This document shows positions 13,102 to 19,015 of a stretch of 31,629 bases of DNA, one piece after another. The position numbers and the translations under genes are program-made. Position 1 is the stretch's first letter; each line of letters starts with the position of its first letter. Below the pieces are notes generated by a model. It was not told where the DNA came from. It did not search any database and was given only the letters and a program-made list of their open reading frames with translations. The stretch is from Patescibacteria group bacterium (GTDB lineage: Bacteria; Patescibacteriota; Minisyncoccia; Phycocordibacterales; UBA9973). The stretch is taken from NCBI GenBank assembly GCA_018813625.1, contig JAHJBA010000027.1:1-31629 (forward strand). Reading direction: 5' to 3'.

Positions 13102-14589
13102 TTAACTTCCCATAAATTCTTTAATAGCGCTCTTTAATTCCCCCTCAACCTGTTCATTCCAGTCTTTTTCCAAATCTGCAAGCAAGTTCTTTTTTGAACG
13201 CTCTAGAAAAGCATAAAATCCTTCTTCCCAAGCTTTAATTTCTGTGATTTCTAATTCATCTAAATATCCTTCATTTACAGCATAAATAGCGCATACTTGT
13301 TTTGAAACATCTATTGGAGAATATTGATTCTGCTTCAAAAGTTCCGTCACTCTTTTTCCCCTATTTAGGGCTTTCTTTGTTTCTGGATCGAGATCAGAAT
13401 CAAACTGAGCAAAAGATTCTAATTCTCTATACTGCGCCATGGCAAGTTTCATTTTACCTGCAACCTTTTTCATCGATTTAATTTGAGCAGATGATCCTAC
13501 GCGAGAAACTGAAAGTCCCACATTGATAGCTGGACGAATGCCCTTATAAAAAAGTCCAGTTTCTAGAAAAATCTGTCCATCAGTAATGGAAATGACATTT
13601 GTAGGAATGTAGGCAGACACGTCACCAGCCTGTGTTTCAATAATCGGTAATGCAGTAATAGAGCCACCACCGTAATTTTCATTTAACCGGCAAGCTCTTT
13701 CTAGTAATCGTGAATGTAAATAAAAAACATCTCCAGGATATGCCTCACGACCTGGTGGACGACGAAGAAGAAGTGAAATCTCTCGGTATGCCACCGCGTG
13801 TTTGGATAAATCGTCATAAATAATTAAAACGTCTTTCCCTTTATCTAGAAAATATTCCCCTAGGGCACAGCCCGAATATGGGGCAAGATATGAAAATGCT
13901 GGACCGTCAGAAGATCCCGCTGAAACAATAATTGTATAATCCATTGCTCCGGCTTCCCTTAGTTTTGAAACGATACGAGCAACCTTAGATTGTTTTTGCG
14001 AAATAGCAACATAAATACAAATAAGATTCTGCCCTTTTTGGTTGATGATAGTATCAATAGCAATAGCAGTTTTCCCTGTTTGTCTATCTCCAATAATAAG
14101 CTCACGCTGACCACGGCCGATTGGAATCATCGCATCAATCGACTTTATCCCAGTCTGCACAGGATTTTTAACAGGTTCACGGGTCATAACTCCGGAAGCA
14201 ATCTTTTCCACCGGATAAAATCCGTCATTTTTTATTTCGCCCCCCTCGTCAATGGGTTCGCCCAGAGGGTTTACTACTCGTCCGATAAACTTATCGCCAA
14301 CTGGAATAGAAAGGATTTTATTGGTTCTTTTGACTATTTCGCCTTCTTTAATTTTTGAAAAATCGCCAAGCACGATTGCACCAACAGAGTCTTCTTCAAG
14401 GTTTAAGGCTAGACCAACGGCCCCAGATTCAAAAGATACCATTTCTGAAGACTGGCATTTTGCAAGACCAGAAATTTTTGCAATCCCGTCTGAAATACTC
14501 ATTACCGTGCCGTATTCATAACTCTCGGCTCCCCCTTTAAAATCAGCTATTCTTTTTTTTAAATTTTCTATTGTTGCATTCGCACTCAT
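13102..14589 (-). CDS. atpA: F1Fo ATP synthase alpha subunit
   Basis: Regulatory nucleotide-binding F1 subunit alternating with beta. The 495-residue length is normal. It has the Walker A motif GDRQTGKTAIAID (about residue 170), Walker B VLIIYDDLSKHAVAYR, the family signature PAINVGLSVSRVGSSAQ, and the arginine-finger region within that signature. The N-terminal crown domain (GTVMSISDGIAKISGL) and the C-terminal helical domain are complete. It is followed after 3 nt by the unknown membrane-anchored gene and preceded by atpH across 33 nt. Confidence 0.98.
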   Translation of the reverse strand: MSANATIENLKKRIADFKGGAESYEYGTVMSISDGIAKISGLAKCQSSEMVSFESGAVGLALNLEEDSVGAIVLGDFSKIKEGEIVKRTNKILSIPVGDKFIGRVVNPLGEPIDEGGEIKNDGFYPVEKIASGVMTREPVKNPVQTGIKSIDAMIPIGRGQRELIIGDRQTGKTAIAIDTIINQKGQNLICIYVAISQKQSKVARIVSKLREAGAMDYTIIVSAGSSDGPAFSYLAPYSGCALGEYFLDKGKDVLIIYDDLSKHAVAYREISLLLRRPPGREAYPGDVFYLHSRLLERACRLNENYGGGSITALPIIETQAGDVSAYIPTNVISITDGQIFLETGLFYKGIRPAINVGLSVSRVGSSAQIKSMKKVAGKMKLAMAQYRELESFAQFDSDLDPETKKALNRGKRVTELLKQNQYSPIDVSKQVCAIYAVNEGYLDELEITEIKAWEEGFYAFLERSKKNLLADLEKDWNEQVEGELKSAIKEFMGS

Positions 14590-14622
14590 AATTTTATTTG
14601 CCCCGCCATAGACGTGGGTAAT

Positions 14623-14997
14623 TTACTTTATAATTTTTTCTTCTAATTTTTTTAAACTCGTCATAATACTTGCATCATAAATCGTTCCTTTCCATTTTGC
14701 CCTGAATCCAGCTATCAATTCTTTCTTAATTTTTATAACTTCAGATAAATCATCAGCCTTAAGAAAACTTTTAATATGCTTTACTGTATCGTGCTTAATT
14801 TCATGTGCTGTTTCTATCTGAATGCCATTTTTTTCTTTATCTAATTCAATAATTTTTTCCAAATGATACAAAACTGAAGGCAATTGCGCTTTTAAGTTTT
14901 TCTTCTCTATAAAATCAAAAAACTTATTATCAAGATCTTTCGTATTTTCTTCCGAAAGTTCAAATAGCGCCTTCGCAAGTTGTTTTGATTTAATCAT
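14623..14997 (-). CDS. atpH: F1Fo ATP synthase delta (OSCP) subunit, short form
   Basis: Peripheral-stalk subunit joining the b dimer to the top of alpha-beta. The C-terminal signature AGFRAKWKGTIYDASIMTSLKKLEEKI corresponds to the family pattern G-x-V-D-A-S-x-x-x-L-x-x-L. The protein has 124 residues, against about 175-180 in most bacteria. The shortfall is in the N-terminal helical-bundle domain that binds alpha. It lies 2 nt downstream of atpF. The identification rests on the C-terminal motif and operon position. Confidence 0.88.
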   Translation of the reverse strand: MIKSKQLAKALFELSEENTKDLDNKFFDFIEKKNLKAQLPSVLYHLEKIIELDKEKNGIQIETAHEIKHDTVKHIKSFLKADDLSEVIKIKKELIAGFRAKWKGTIYDASIMTSLKKLEEKIIK

Positions 14998-14999
14998 AC

Positions 15000-15509
15000 T
15001 TATTTTAATCCCTGCCTGCCGACAGGCAGGATTGCGTTGATAATATCCTCGCCCTTACCCTTGGCAACATAGCTCTCCATTATCTTTTTTACTCCTTCCG
15101 CCACTAACTGCGACGCTTCCTTTTGGACCGCGTCATTGGCTATTTTCTTTTCTTTTTCCGCATCTAATTTTGCCTGTTTTATCATTTCTTCCCTTTCTAT
15201 GGTAGCCCTATCCTTTGCTTCCTTTACTATTTCCTTCCCATCAGCTTGTGATTGGATCATTATATTTTTCGCACTGTTTTTTGCCTCACGAATTATCCCC
15301 TCCTTTTCAAGGTTTGCATTTTCAAGTGCATTACGTGCCTCCTTGGCATTATCAAGGCCAGTATTAATCTCTAGAGTCCTATCCTCTATCAATTTCCTTA
15401 ATGGCTTTGCCGCAATAAAATAGAGAGCCATAAAAACAAGCCCGAAGTTCACAACTTGCGCTATCATTAGCTTCAAATCTATGTGAAATGTTGTAATTAA
15501 TTCTTCCAT
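15000..15509 (-). CDS. atpF: F1Fo ATP synthase b subunit with palindrome-encoded tail
   Basis: Peripheral-stalk subunit. The 169 residues have one N-terminal membrane helix (LMIAQVVNFGLVFMALYFIAA, about residues 13-33), the KPLRKLIEDRTLEI turn, and a long charged coiled coil to about residue 155. The last residues, INAILPVGRQGLK, are encoded by a GC-rich 20-nt palindrome (15011-15030) that looks inserted into the gene end. The normal end would be close to EDIINAI. The b subunit tail contacts delta, so the added residues probably lie at a tolerant edge. It lies 12 nt after atpE and 2 nt before atpH. Confidence 0.95.
   Translation of the reverse strand: MEELITTFHIDLKLMIAQVVNFGLVFMALYFIAAKPLRKLIEDRTLEINTGLDNAKEARNALENANLEKEGIIREAKNSAKNIMIQSQADGKEIVKEAKDRATIEREEMIKQAKLDAEKEKKIANDAVQKEASQLVAEGVKKIMESYVAKGKGEDIINAILPVGRQGLK
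15011..15030. repeat. GC-rich palindrome inside the atpF 3' end
   Basis: CCTGCCTGCCGACAGGCAGG: 8-bp arms around CCGA, very GC-rich in an AT-rich gene. Read on the minus strand it adds LPVGRQG to AtpF. From general familiarity, insertions of the LPxGRQ type recur in Parcubacteria proteins; I could not verify this here. Confidence 0.75.
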
Positions 15510-15521
15510 TCTTAATAAATA

Positions 15522-15761
15522 TTATTTAATTGAAAATGCGATAACCAAACCATAAATAGCTACAGCTTCTGCGAATGCTGAAATAATAAGCATGGGAACA
15601 AGTATCTTACCCACAGCCTCTGGATTTCTTCCGATTGATTCCATCGCCTTTGCTCCGATCATACCAATACCAAGACCTGCGCCAATTGCTGAAAGACCTA
15701 TTGCGAGCGACTTTGCAAGCGGAGCTAAATTTACTACTGAACTAACTATTGCTTCTTCCAT
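15522..15761 (-). CDS. atpE: F1Fo ATP synthase c subunit (proteolipid)
   Basis: Forms the ion-translocating c-ring in the membrane. The 79 residues make a two-helix hairpin with the polar loop ESIGRNPEAVGK (RNP in place of RQP). The ion-binding carboxylate is Glu65 in ISAFAEAVAIYGLVIAF. The residue after Glu65 is Ala, not Ser/Thr, and the first helix (SAIGAGLGIGMIG) lacks the glutamine of Na+-binding rings. This favours proton coupling; that is an inference from the motif. A GC-rich hairpin element lies just upstream, where it could adjust expression of this high-copy subunit. Confidence 0.97.
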   Translation of the reverse strand: MEEAIVSSVVNLAPLAKSLAIGLSAIGAGLGIGMIGAKAMESIGRNPEAVGKILVPMLIISAFAEAVAIYGLVIAFSIK

Positions 15762-15772
15762 ATTTTTTCTTC

Positions 15773-15828
15773 TTAATTAATCCCGACGCTTTTGGGTCGG
15801 GACTCCGACTTTACGTCGGGGCTAATAA
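15773..15828 (-). repeat. Composite GC-hairpin element before atpE
   Basis: Outer arms TTAATTAATCCCGACG (15773-15788) and CGTCGGGGCTAATAA (15814-15828) enclose further complementary units: TCCCGAC (15781-15787) with GTCGGGA (15796-15802), and CCGAC (15805-15809) with GTCGG (15815-15819). The outer pairing and the inner hairpins are mutually exclusive folds. The minus strand reads AGCCCCG...CGGAGTCCC, a layout shared with the elements before prfA and obgE. It lies 12 nt upstream of the atpE ATG. Confidence 0.7.
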
Positions 15829-15852
15829 TAATTTCGACTAATTTTTAATAAT

Positions 15853-16731
15853 TTACACATGCACCATTTCTTTTTTATGCTCATCATGCTCGTGTTCAGA
15901 ATGATCCTGCGCGGCTATTGTGAAATAAACCGTTGCAAGCAAGCTGAATATCAAAGCTTGGATAAGCCCGACAAACACTTCTAAAAATAAAAATGGTCCA
16001 GGTACAATAAAAGCAAATATTGCTGACATCGAAGCTAAAAGCACCTCTCCGGCAAAAACATTACCGAACAATCGAAAAGAAAGCGAAGCAATTTTTGCCA
16101 TTTCTCCAAGGAGTTCCAAAAGTCCAACGAAGAAGTTAATAGGAGCAACAATAAGTACTGTCGGATCTTTTCTGACTTTTGTCACCATTGACCCGAGTGC
16201 TTTCAGATTAACATACTTATTGAATGTTTTCCAGAGTCCGATTGCAAAAATACCAAAGAAGTTTGATGCAAGCACTATCATAATACTTAAAGCCAGGGTC
16301 GTGTTAATGTCAGCGGTACCAGAGCGCAAAAAAGGAATAAAGACCGAATGCACCCCTTCTTTTGCAATAAGACCAATAGAGCCAAGAATCGGCAAAAGAC
16401 CAAGCCAGTTATTAACCAAAATAAAAAGAAAAAGAGAGAAAACTAATGGAAAAATTTTTTTAGAAATCTTTCGATCATTGGTCACTTGATCTACTAAAGA
16501 TAAAGCGCCTTCCATGATTACTTCAAAAACATGCTGAAGCTTTCCTGGAATTTTTTTTAGCTTTAACCTAATAACCAAAGAAAACAATAGTATTACCAAA
16601 ACTGCCAGCCAAGAAGTTAAAAGCGAATTTGTAACTTGAAAATTTCCAATATTAAAAATTGGTTCAGCGTAAATGGTCACTTCGTGGCTTGGATGTTCTA
16701 CTGTATTCTGTTCTATATTATTACTTTCCAT
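15853..16731 (-). CDS. atpB: F1Fo ATP synthase a subunit
   Basis: Membrane subunit forming the two half-channels for ions next to the c-ring. The 292-residue protein has about five or six hydrophobic helices. The key motif ASLSFRLFGNVFAGEVLL (about residue 215) contains the essential arginine that releases the c-ring carboxylate, and LIQALIFSLLATVYFTIA follows near the C-terminus. The C-terminal tail is His/Glu-rich (DHSEHEHDEHKKE), as often seen in this subunit. The start overlaps the AtpI-like gene by 11 nt. Confidence 0.97.
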   Translation of the reverse strand: MESNNIEQNTVEHPSHEVTIYAEPIFNIGNFQVTNSLLTSWLAVLVILLFSLVIRLKLKKIPGKLQHVFEVIMEGALSLVDQVTNDRKISKKIFPLVFSLFLFILVNNWLGLLPILGSIGLIAKEGVHSVFIPFLRSGTADINTTLALSIMIVLASNFFGIFAIGLWKTFNKYVNLKALGSMVTKVRKDPTVLIVAPINFFVGLLELLGEMAKIASLSFRLFGNVFAGEVLLASMSAIFAFIVPGPFLFLEVFVGLIQALIFSLLATVYFTIAAQDHSEHEHDEHKKEMVHV

Positions 16732-16936
16732 TTTTTTCTAAATCTTTTTTATATTTTTTTATTTCAAGCCAAATACCAAAAATTGTAATAATAAAACTTA
16801 ATCCTAAAATAACAAAAAGTTTTTCTCCGTTTAAAGCGTATTTATGCAATACTACTGCAAGAATAACTGGAATTAATATCCAACCAGTTGTTTTTACATA
16901 AAAATACAAAACTTGTTTTTTCCAATGATTTTTCAT
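16721..16936 (-). CDS. AtpI-like small membrane protein
   Basis: A 71-residue protein with two hydrophobic segments (about residues 12-31 and 39-58) and a charged lysine-rich C-terminus (EIKKYKKDLEKNGK). Its size, topology and position directly before atpB fit the AtpI/AtpZ group, which assists c-ring assembly or Mg2+ supply. The sequence itself is too divergent for a firm family call. The frame can be extended four codons to a TTG at 16948, but the ATG at 16936 lies 1 nt after the stop of the preceding mini-ORF, which suits translational coupling. Its end overlaps atpB by 11 nt. Confidence 0.65.
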   Translation of the reverse strand: MKNHWKKQVLYFYVKTTGWILIPVILAVVLHKYALNGEKLFVILGLSFIITIFGIWLEIKKYKKDLEKNGK

Positions 16937-16937
16937 T

Positions 16938-17024
16938 TTATTTCGCAAAAAACCAAAAATACACCTGAATAATCAGAAGAATTACAACGAAAATGATTGT
17001 TAAAACTTCTTTTTTCATTTTCAT
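16938..17024 (-). CDS. 28-residue single-helix membrane mini-protein at the head of the atp operon
   Basis: An ORF of 28 codons: MKMKKEVL, then a strongly hydrophobic helix TIIFVVILLIIQVYFWFF ending in AK. This is a basic N-terminus plus one membrane span, with inside-to-outside orientation expected. The ATG (17024) lies only 2 nt after the last base of tRNA-Ile, and the stop codon is 1 nt before the AtpI-like ATG. A second ATG at 17018 is an alternative start. Tight packing and composition argue for a real gene; no family is recognised. It could be a synthase assembly or stabilising peptide, by analogy only. Confidence 0.6.
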   Translation of the reverse strand: MKMKKEVLTIIFVVILLIIQVYFWFFAK

Positions 17025-17026
17025 AG

Positions 17027-17098
17027 TGAGCGTGGATGGAATCGGACCATCGACCTCTGTCTTATCAGGACAGCGTTCTACCACTGAACTACACGCTC
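17027..17098 (-). tRNA. tRNA-Ile (anticodon GAT)
   Basis: A 72-nt cloverleaf: acceptor GAGCGTG/CACGCTC, D arm GTTC/GAAC with AGTGGTA loop, anticodon arm CTGTC-CTGATAA-GACAG, variable AGGTC, T arm GATGG/CCATC, discriminator A. CCA is not encoded. The T loop reads TCCGATT, with C where nearly all elongator tRNAs have U55. The next gene starts 2 nt after the tRNA 3' end, so tRNA processing would create an almost leaderless atp mRNA. Confidence 0.93.
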
Positions 17099-17110
17099 AA
17101 AACAGTTTAA

Positions 17111-17139
17111 AATATAGCAAAAGTAGCGCCTTTTGGCAA
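17111..17139 (-). promoter_or_regulatory. Promoter for tRNA-Ile and the atp operon
   Basis: On the minus strand TTGCCA (17139-17134), a 17-bp spacer and TATATT (17116-17111), with the extended TGC before the -10. Initiation is expected near 17104, about 6 nt before the tRNA. No other promoter is visible between it and atpB, so it probably drives tRNA-Ile and the ATP synthase genes together. Confidence 0.7.
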
Positions 17140-17171
17140 ACAAAAAATCACCCGAAGGTGATTTTTTGTTT
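17138..17171 (-). terminator. Strong rho-independent terminator of the RRM gene
   Basis: A 15-bp perfect stem (17138-17152 with 17157-17171) closed on the minus strand by a TTCG tetraloop with CACC/GGTG at its top, with T-rich flank. It separates the RRM gene from the tRNA-Ile/atp promoter, whose -35 box begins at its far end. Confidence 0.92.
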
Positions 17172-17183
17172 CAATTATTCAGA

Positions 17184-17504
17184 CTAGTATTCTCTGCGTC
17201 CACCGCGATTTCCACCGCCGTAACCGCCATTTCCACCAGTTCTTGGTGGTCGAGCCTCCATTGGACGAGCTTCATTAACTGTAAGCTTGCGTCCTTCAAA
17301 TTCTTGACCATTTAACATAGAGACAGCCTTCTGTGCTTCCTCTTCTGTTTCCATTTCAACGAATCCGAAACCTTTTGAGCGACCGGACATTTTGTCCATA
17401 ATAATCACAGCTGATGTAACATTTCCAGCTTGTGCGAAGAGCTCTTTAAGAGCATCCTCTTGAGTGCTGTAAGGGAGTCCCCCTACATATAGCTTTGTAG
17501 CCAT
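17184..17504 (-). CDS. RRM-domain RNA-binding protein with glycine/arginine-rich tail
   Basis: A single RNA-recognition motif: RNP2 is KLYVGGLP (residues 4-11) and RNP1 is RSKGFGFVEM (about residues 42-51), both with the aromatic residues needed for RNA stacking. After residue 82 follows a flexible RG-rich tail (RTGGNGGYGGGNRGGRREY). The 106-residue layout matches the small bacterial RRM proteins, which act as RNA chaperones, often in the cold. The gene is monocistronic, with its own promoter, a leader of about 160 nt and a strong terminator. It has one of the few recognisable ribosome-binding sites here (GGAG, 9 nt before the ATG). The long leader suggests post-transcriptional control, possibly by the protein itself. 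Confidence 0.92.
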   Translation of the reverse strand: MATKLYVGGLPYSTQEDALKELFAQAGNVTSAVIIMDKMSGRSKGFGFVEMETEEEAQKAVSMLNGQEFEGRKLTVNEARPMEARPPRTGGNGGYGGGNRGGRREY

Positions 17505-17664
17505 TTAACTTTTCTCCCGTTTTCTAAAAATCGGGCAAAAACTATTTATAATGTTCATCCAGACTTGGATAAACGTAGATACTCCTATCGCTCTATGATC
17601 TCTTTGATGCAAAAACATAATCAAGGCTCACAACTAAAACAAAAAAGCTTTCTGAGAAACTACT
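17505..17664 (-). promoter_or_regulatory. Structured 5' leader of the RRM gene
   Basis: About 160 nt between the predicted start site and the ATG. Pairing segments on the minus strand include ATCCA/TGGAT with AGTC loop, TTGAT/ATCAA, and CCCG/CGGG, whose 3' side abuts the GGAG ribosome-binding site. No known riboswitch is recognised. An autoregulatory or cold-responsive leader is an inference from the gene type. Confidence 0.45.
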
Positions 17665-17670
17665 GGACAA

Positions 17671-17699
17671 AGTATAGCACATACAAATTAAAATAGCAA
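17671..17699 (-). promoter_or_regulatory. Promoter of the RRM gene
   Basis: On the minus strand TTGCTA (17699-17694), a 17-bp spacer and TATACT (17676-17671) preceded by TGC (extended -10). The -35 box abuts the prfA stop codon. Confidence 0.7.
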
Positions 17700-18677
17700 T
17701 TATTCTTCTTCATCCCCTGTTTCACCAGACTCAATAGATTTAATTATTTCATCAATTCCACCCTCCATTATTTTAGGCAGATTATGCCAAGATTTTTTTA
17801 TGCGATGGTCGGTGAGGCGATCTTGTGGAAAATTATAGGTACGGATTTTTTCGCTTCTATCTCCGGTGCCGATTTGACTTTTGCGTTCGCCAGAATATTT
17901 TTTTGCTTCCTCCTCCTCCTTTAGTTGTTGAATTTTTGCAGTTAAAATCATCATCGCTTTCTCACGATTGGCTGCTTGACTTCTTTCATTGGTACAGCGA
18001 ACATCCAAACCAGTCGGTTTGTGAATCAAGCGTACTGCAGTTTCAACTTTATTTACATTCTGGCCTCCTTTTCCTCCGGAACGAGAATATTCCATTTCTA
18101 AATCTGCTGGATTTATTTCAAAGCTAACTTTTTTGCGAATAGGTAAAATAGCGATTGAAGCCGTAGAAGTATGCACCCTGCCATTCTTTTCTGTTGCCGG
18201 CACTCTTTGCACGCGATGTACTCCCGTCTCATATCGCATTTTTTTGTAAACATCTTTCCCTTTTATTTCAAAACTTGCTTCCTTGTATCCTCCCAGATCA
18301 TTTTTTGACTCATAGTTTGTCTTCCACTGCCAACCTTCCGCTTCCGCAAATTTTTCATACATATGCGCGAGCTCCCAGGCAAACAAAGAAGCCTCGTCAC
18401 CGCCGGCTCCAGCCCTGACTTCCAAAATTATCTCGTTAGGAAATTCATCTTCTTGTTTCTCTTTATCCAAAATATCTTGTATTTGTTTTTCTGTGGCCTC
18501 CCTTTGTTCTCTTATTGATTTTAACTCACCATCCACCATTTCCTTTAAATTTTCGTCATGCAAGTTTTCGTCATTTGCCAACATTAAGCGCACCTCCCTT
18601 TCTTCACGCTCTAAACGCTCCAAAACACCCGCTAGATAGCTTGTATTGTAGTTTTTTTTGAGAGCTTCTATGTCCAT
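17700..18677 (-). CDS. prfA: Peptide chain release factor 1
   Basis: Cytosolic factor that reads UAA and UAG and triggers peptide release. The 325-residue protein has the PxT codon-reading motif in RVPATEKNGRVHTST, which separates RF1 from RF2, and the catalytic GGQ in RSGGKGGQNVNKVETAV. It is about 30 residues shorter than E. coli RF1, with the loss in the N-terminal domain. The ATG at 18677 (MDIEALKK) is preferred. The open frame upstream to 18758 covers a hairpin element and has no family counterpart. A TATAAT box lies directly against this ATG (18683-18678), which is too close to serve it. Confidence 0.95.
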   Translation of the reverse strand: MDIEALKKNYNTSYLAGVLERLEREEREVRLMLANDENLHDENLKEMVDGELKSIREQREATEKQIQDILDKEKQEDEFPNEIILEVRAGAGGDEASLFAWELAHMYEKFAEAEGWQWKTNYESKNDLGGYKEASFEIKGKDVYKKMRYETGVHRVQRVPATEKNGRVHTSTASIAILPIRKKVSFEINPADLEMEYSRSGGKGGQNVNKVETAVRLIHKPTGLDVRCTNERSQAANREKAMMILTAKIQQLKEEEEAKKYSGERKSQIGTGDRSEKIRTYNFPQDRLTDHRIKKSWHNLPKIMEGGIDEIIKSIESGETGDEEE

Positions 18678-18687
18678 ATTATACAAA

Positions 18688-18765
18688 GCTGATACTGATT
18701 TTTTAACTCCAGGGATCCTACCTGGTACTCCGAGAAAGACGCAGGAGAAAAAAATCAACGTCAGC
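18688..18765 (-). repeat. Composite hairpin element between rpmE and prfA
   Basis: The arms 18688-18710 (GCTGATACTGATTTTTTAAC...) and 18744-18765 (...ATCAACGTCAGC) form an imperfect inverted repeat of about 22 bp. The interior has CCAGG/CCTGG (18709-18725). The minus strand reads AGCCCCGCTGACG near one end and CTCGGAGT centrally, as in the elements before atpE and obgE. No T-run of terminator type follows on the minus strand. Confidence 0.6.
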
Positions 18766-18773
18766 GGGGCTAT

Positions 18774-18992
18774 CTATTTCTTGGTTTTAGCACTTGCTGC
18801 TCGGCGCTTATTAAAGCGATCTACGCGTCCAGCTGTATCTATTATTTTTTCGTTACCAGTATAAAAAGGATGACAATTACTACAAATTTCGTTTTTTATT
18901 TCAGACATAGTGGAACCAACTTCAAAAACTGCCCCGCAGGCACAAACAGCCTTAGTCTTCAAATCATATTTAGGATGTATTTCTTTTTTCAT
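18774..18992 (-). CDS. rpmE: 50S ribosomal protein L31
   Basis: A 72-residue bL31 of the zinc-binding type. It starts MKKEIHPKYDLKTKAVCACG and has the second metal motif CSNCHPFYTG, so the four ligands C-x-C and C-x-x-C are present. The basic C-terminal tail (RFNKRRAASAKTKK) contacts rRNA in the family. It lies between the transglycosylase (23 nt upstream) and prfA, the common rpmE-prfA pairing. Confidence 0.95.
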   Translation of the reverse strand: MKKEIHPKYDLKTKAVCACGAVFEVGSTMSEIKNEICSNCHPFYTGNEKIIDTAGRVDRFNKRRAASAKTKK

Positions 18993-19015
18993 ACGCTTAA
19001 AACATTATCATAAAT

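Noticed and set aside
17641..17670. CCAGTAGT segment downstream of the RRM promoter as another copy of the promoter repeat
   Set aside because: Only eight bases agree, there is no partner arm, and it lies downstream of the -10 box where the family has it upstream.
18678..18758. Upstream extension of prfA by 27 codons
   Set aside because: It reads through the hairpin element and has no family counterpart; RF1 homology begins at MDIEALKK.
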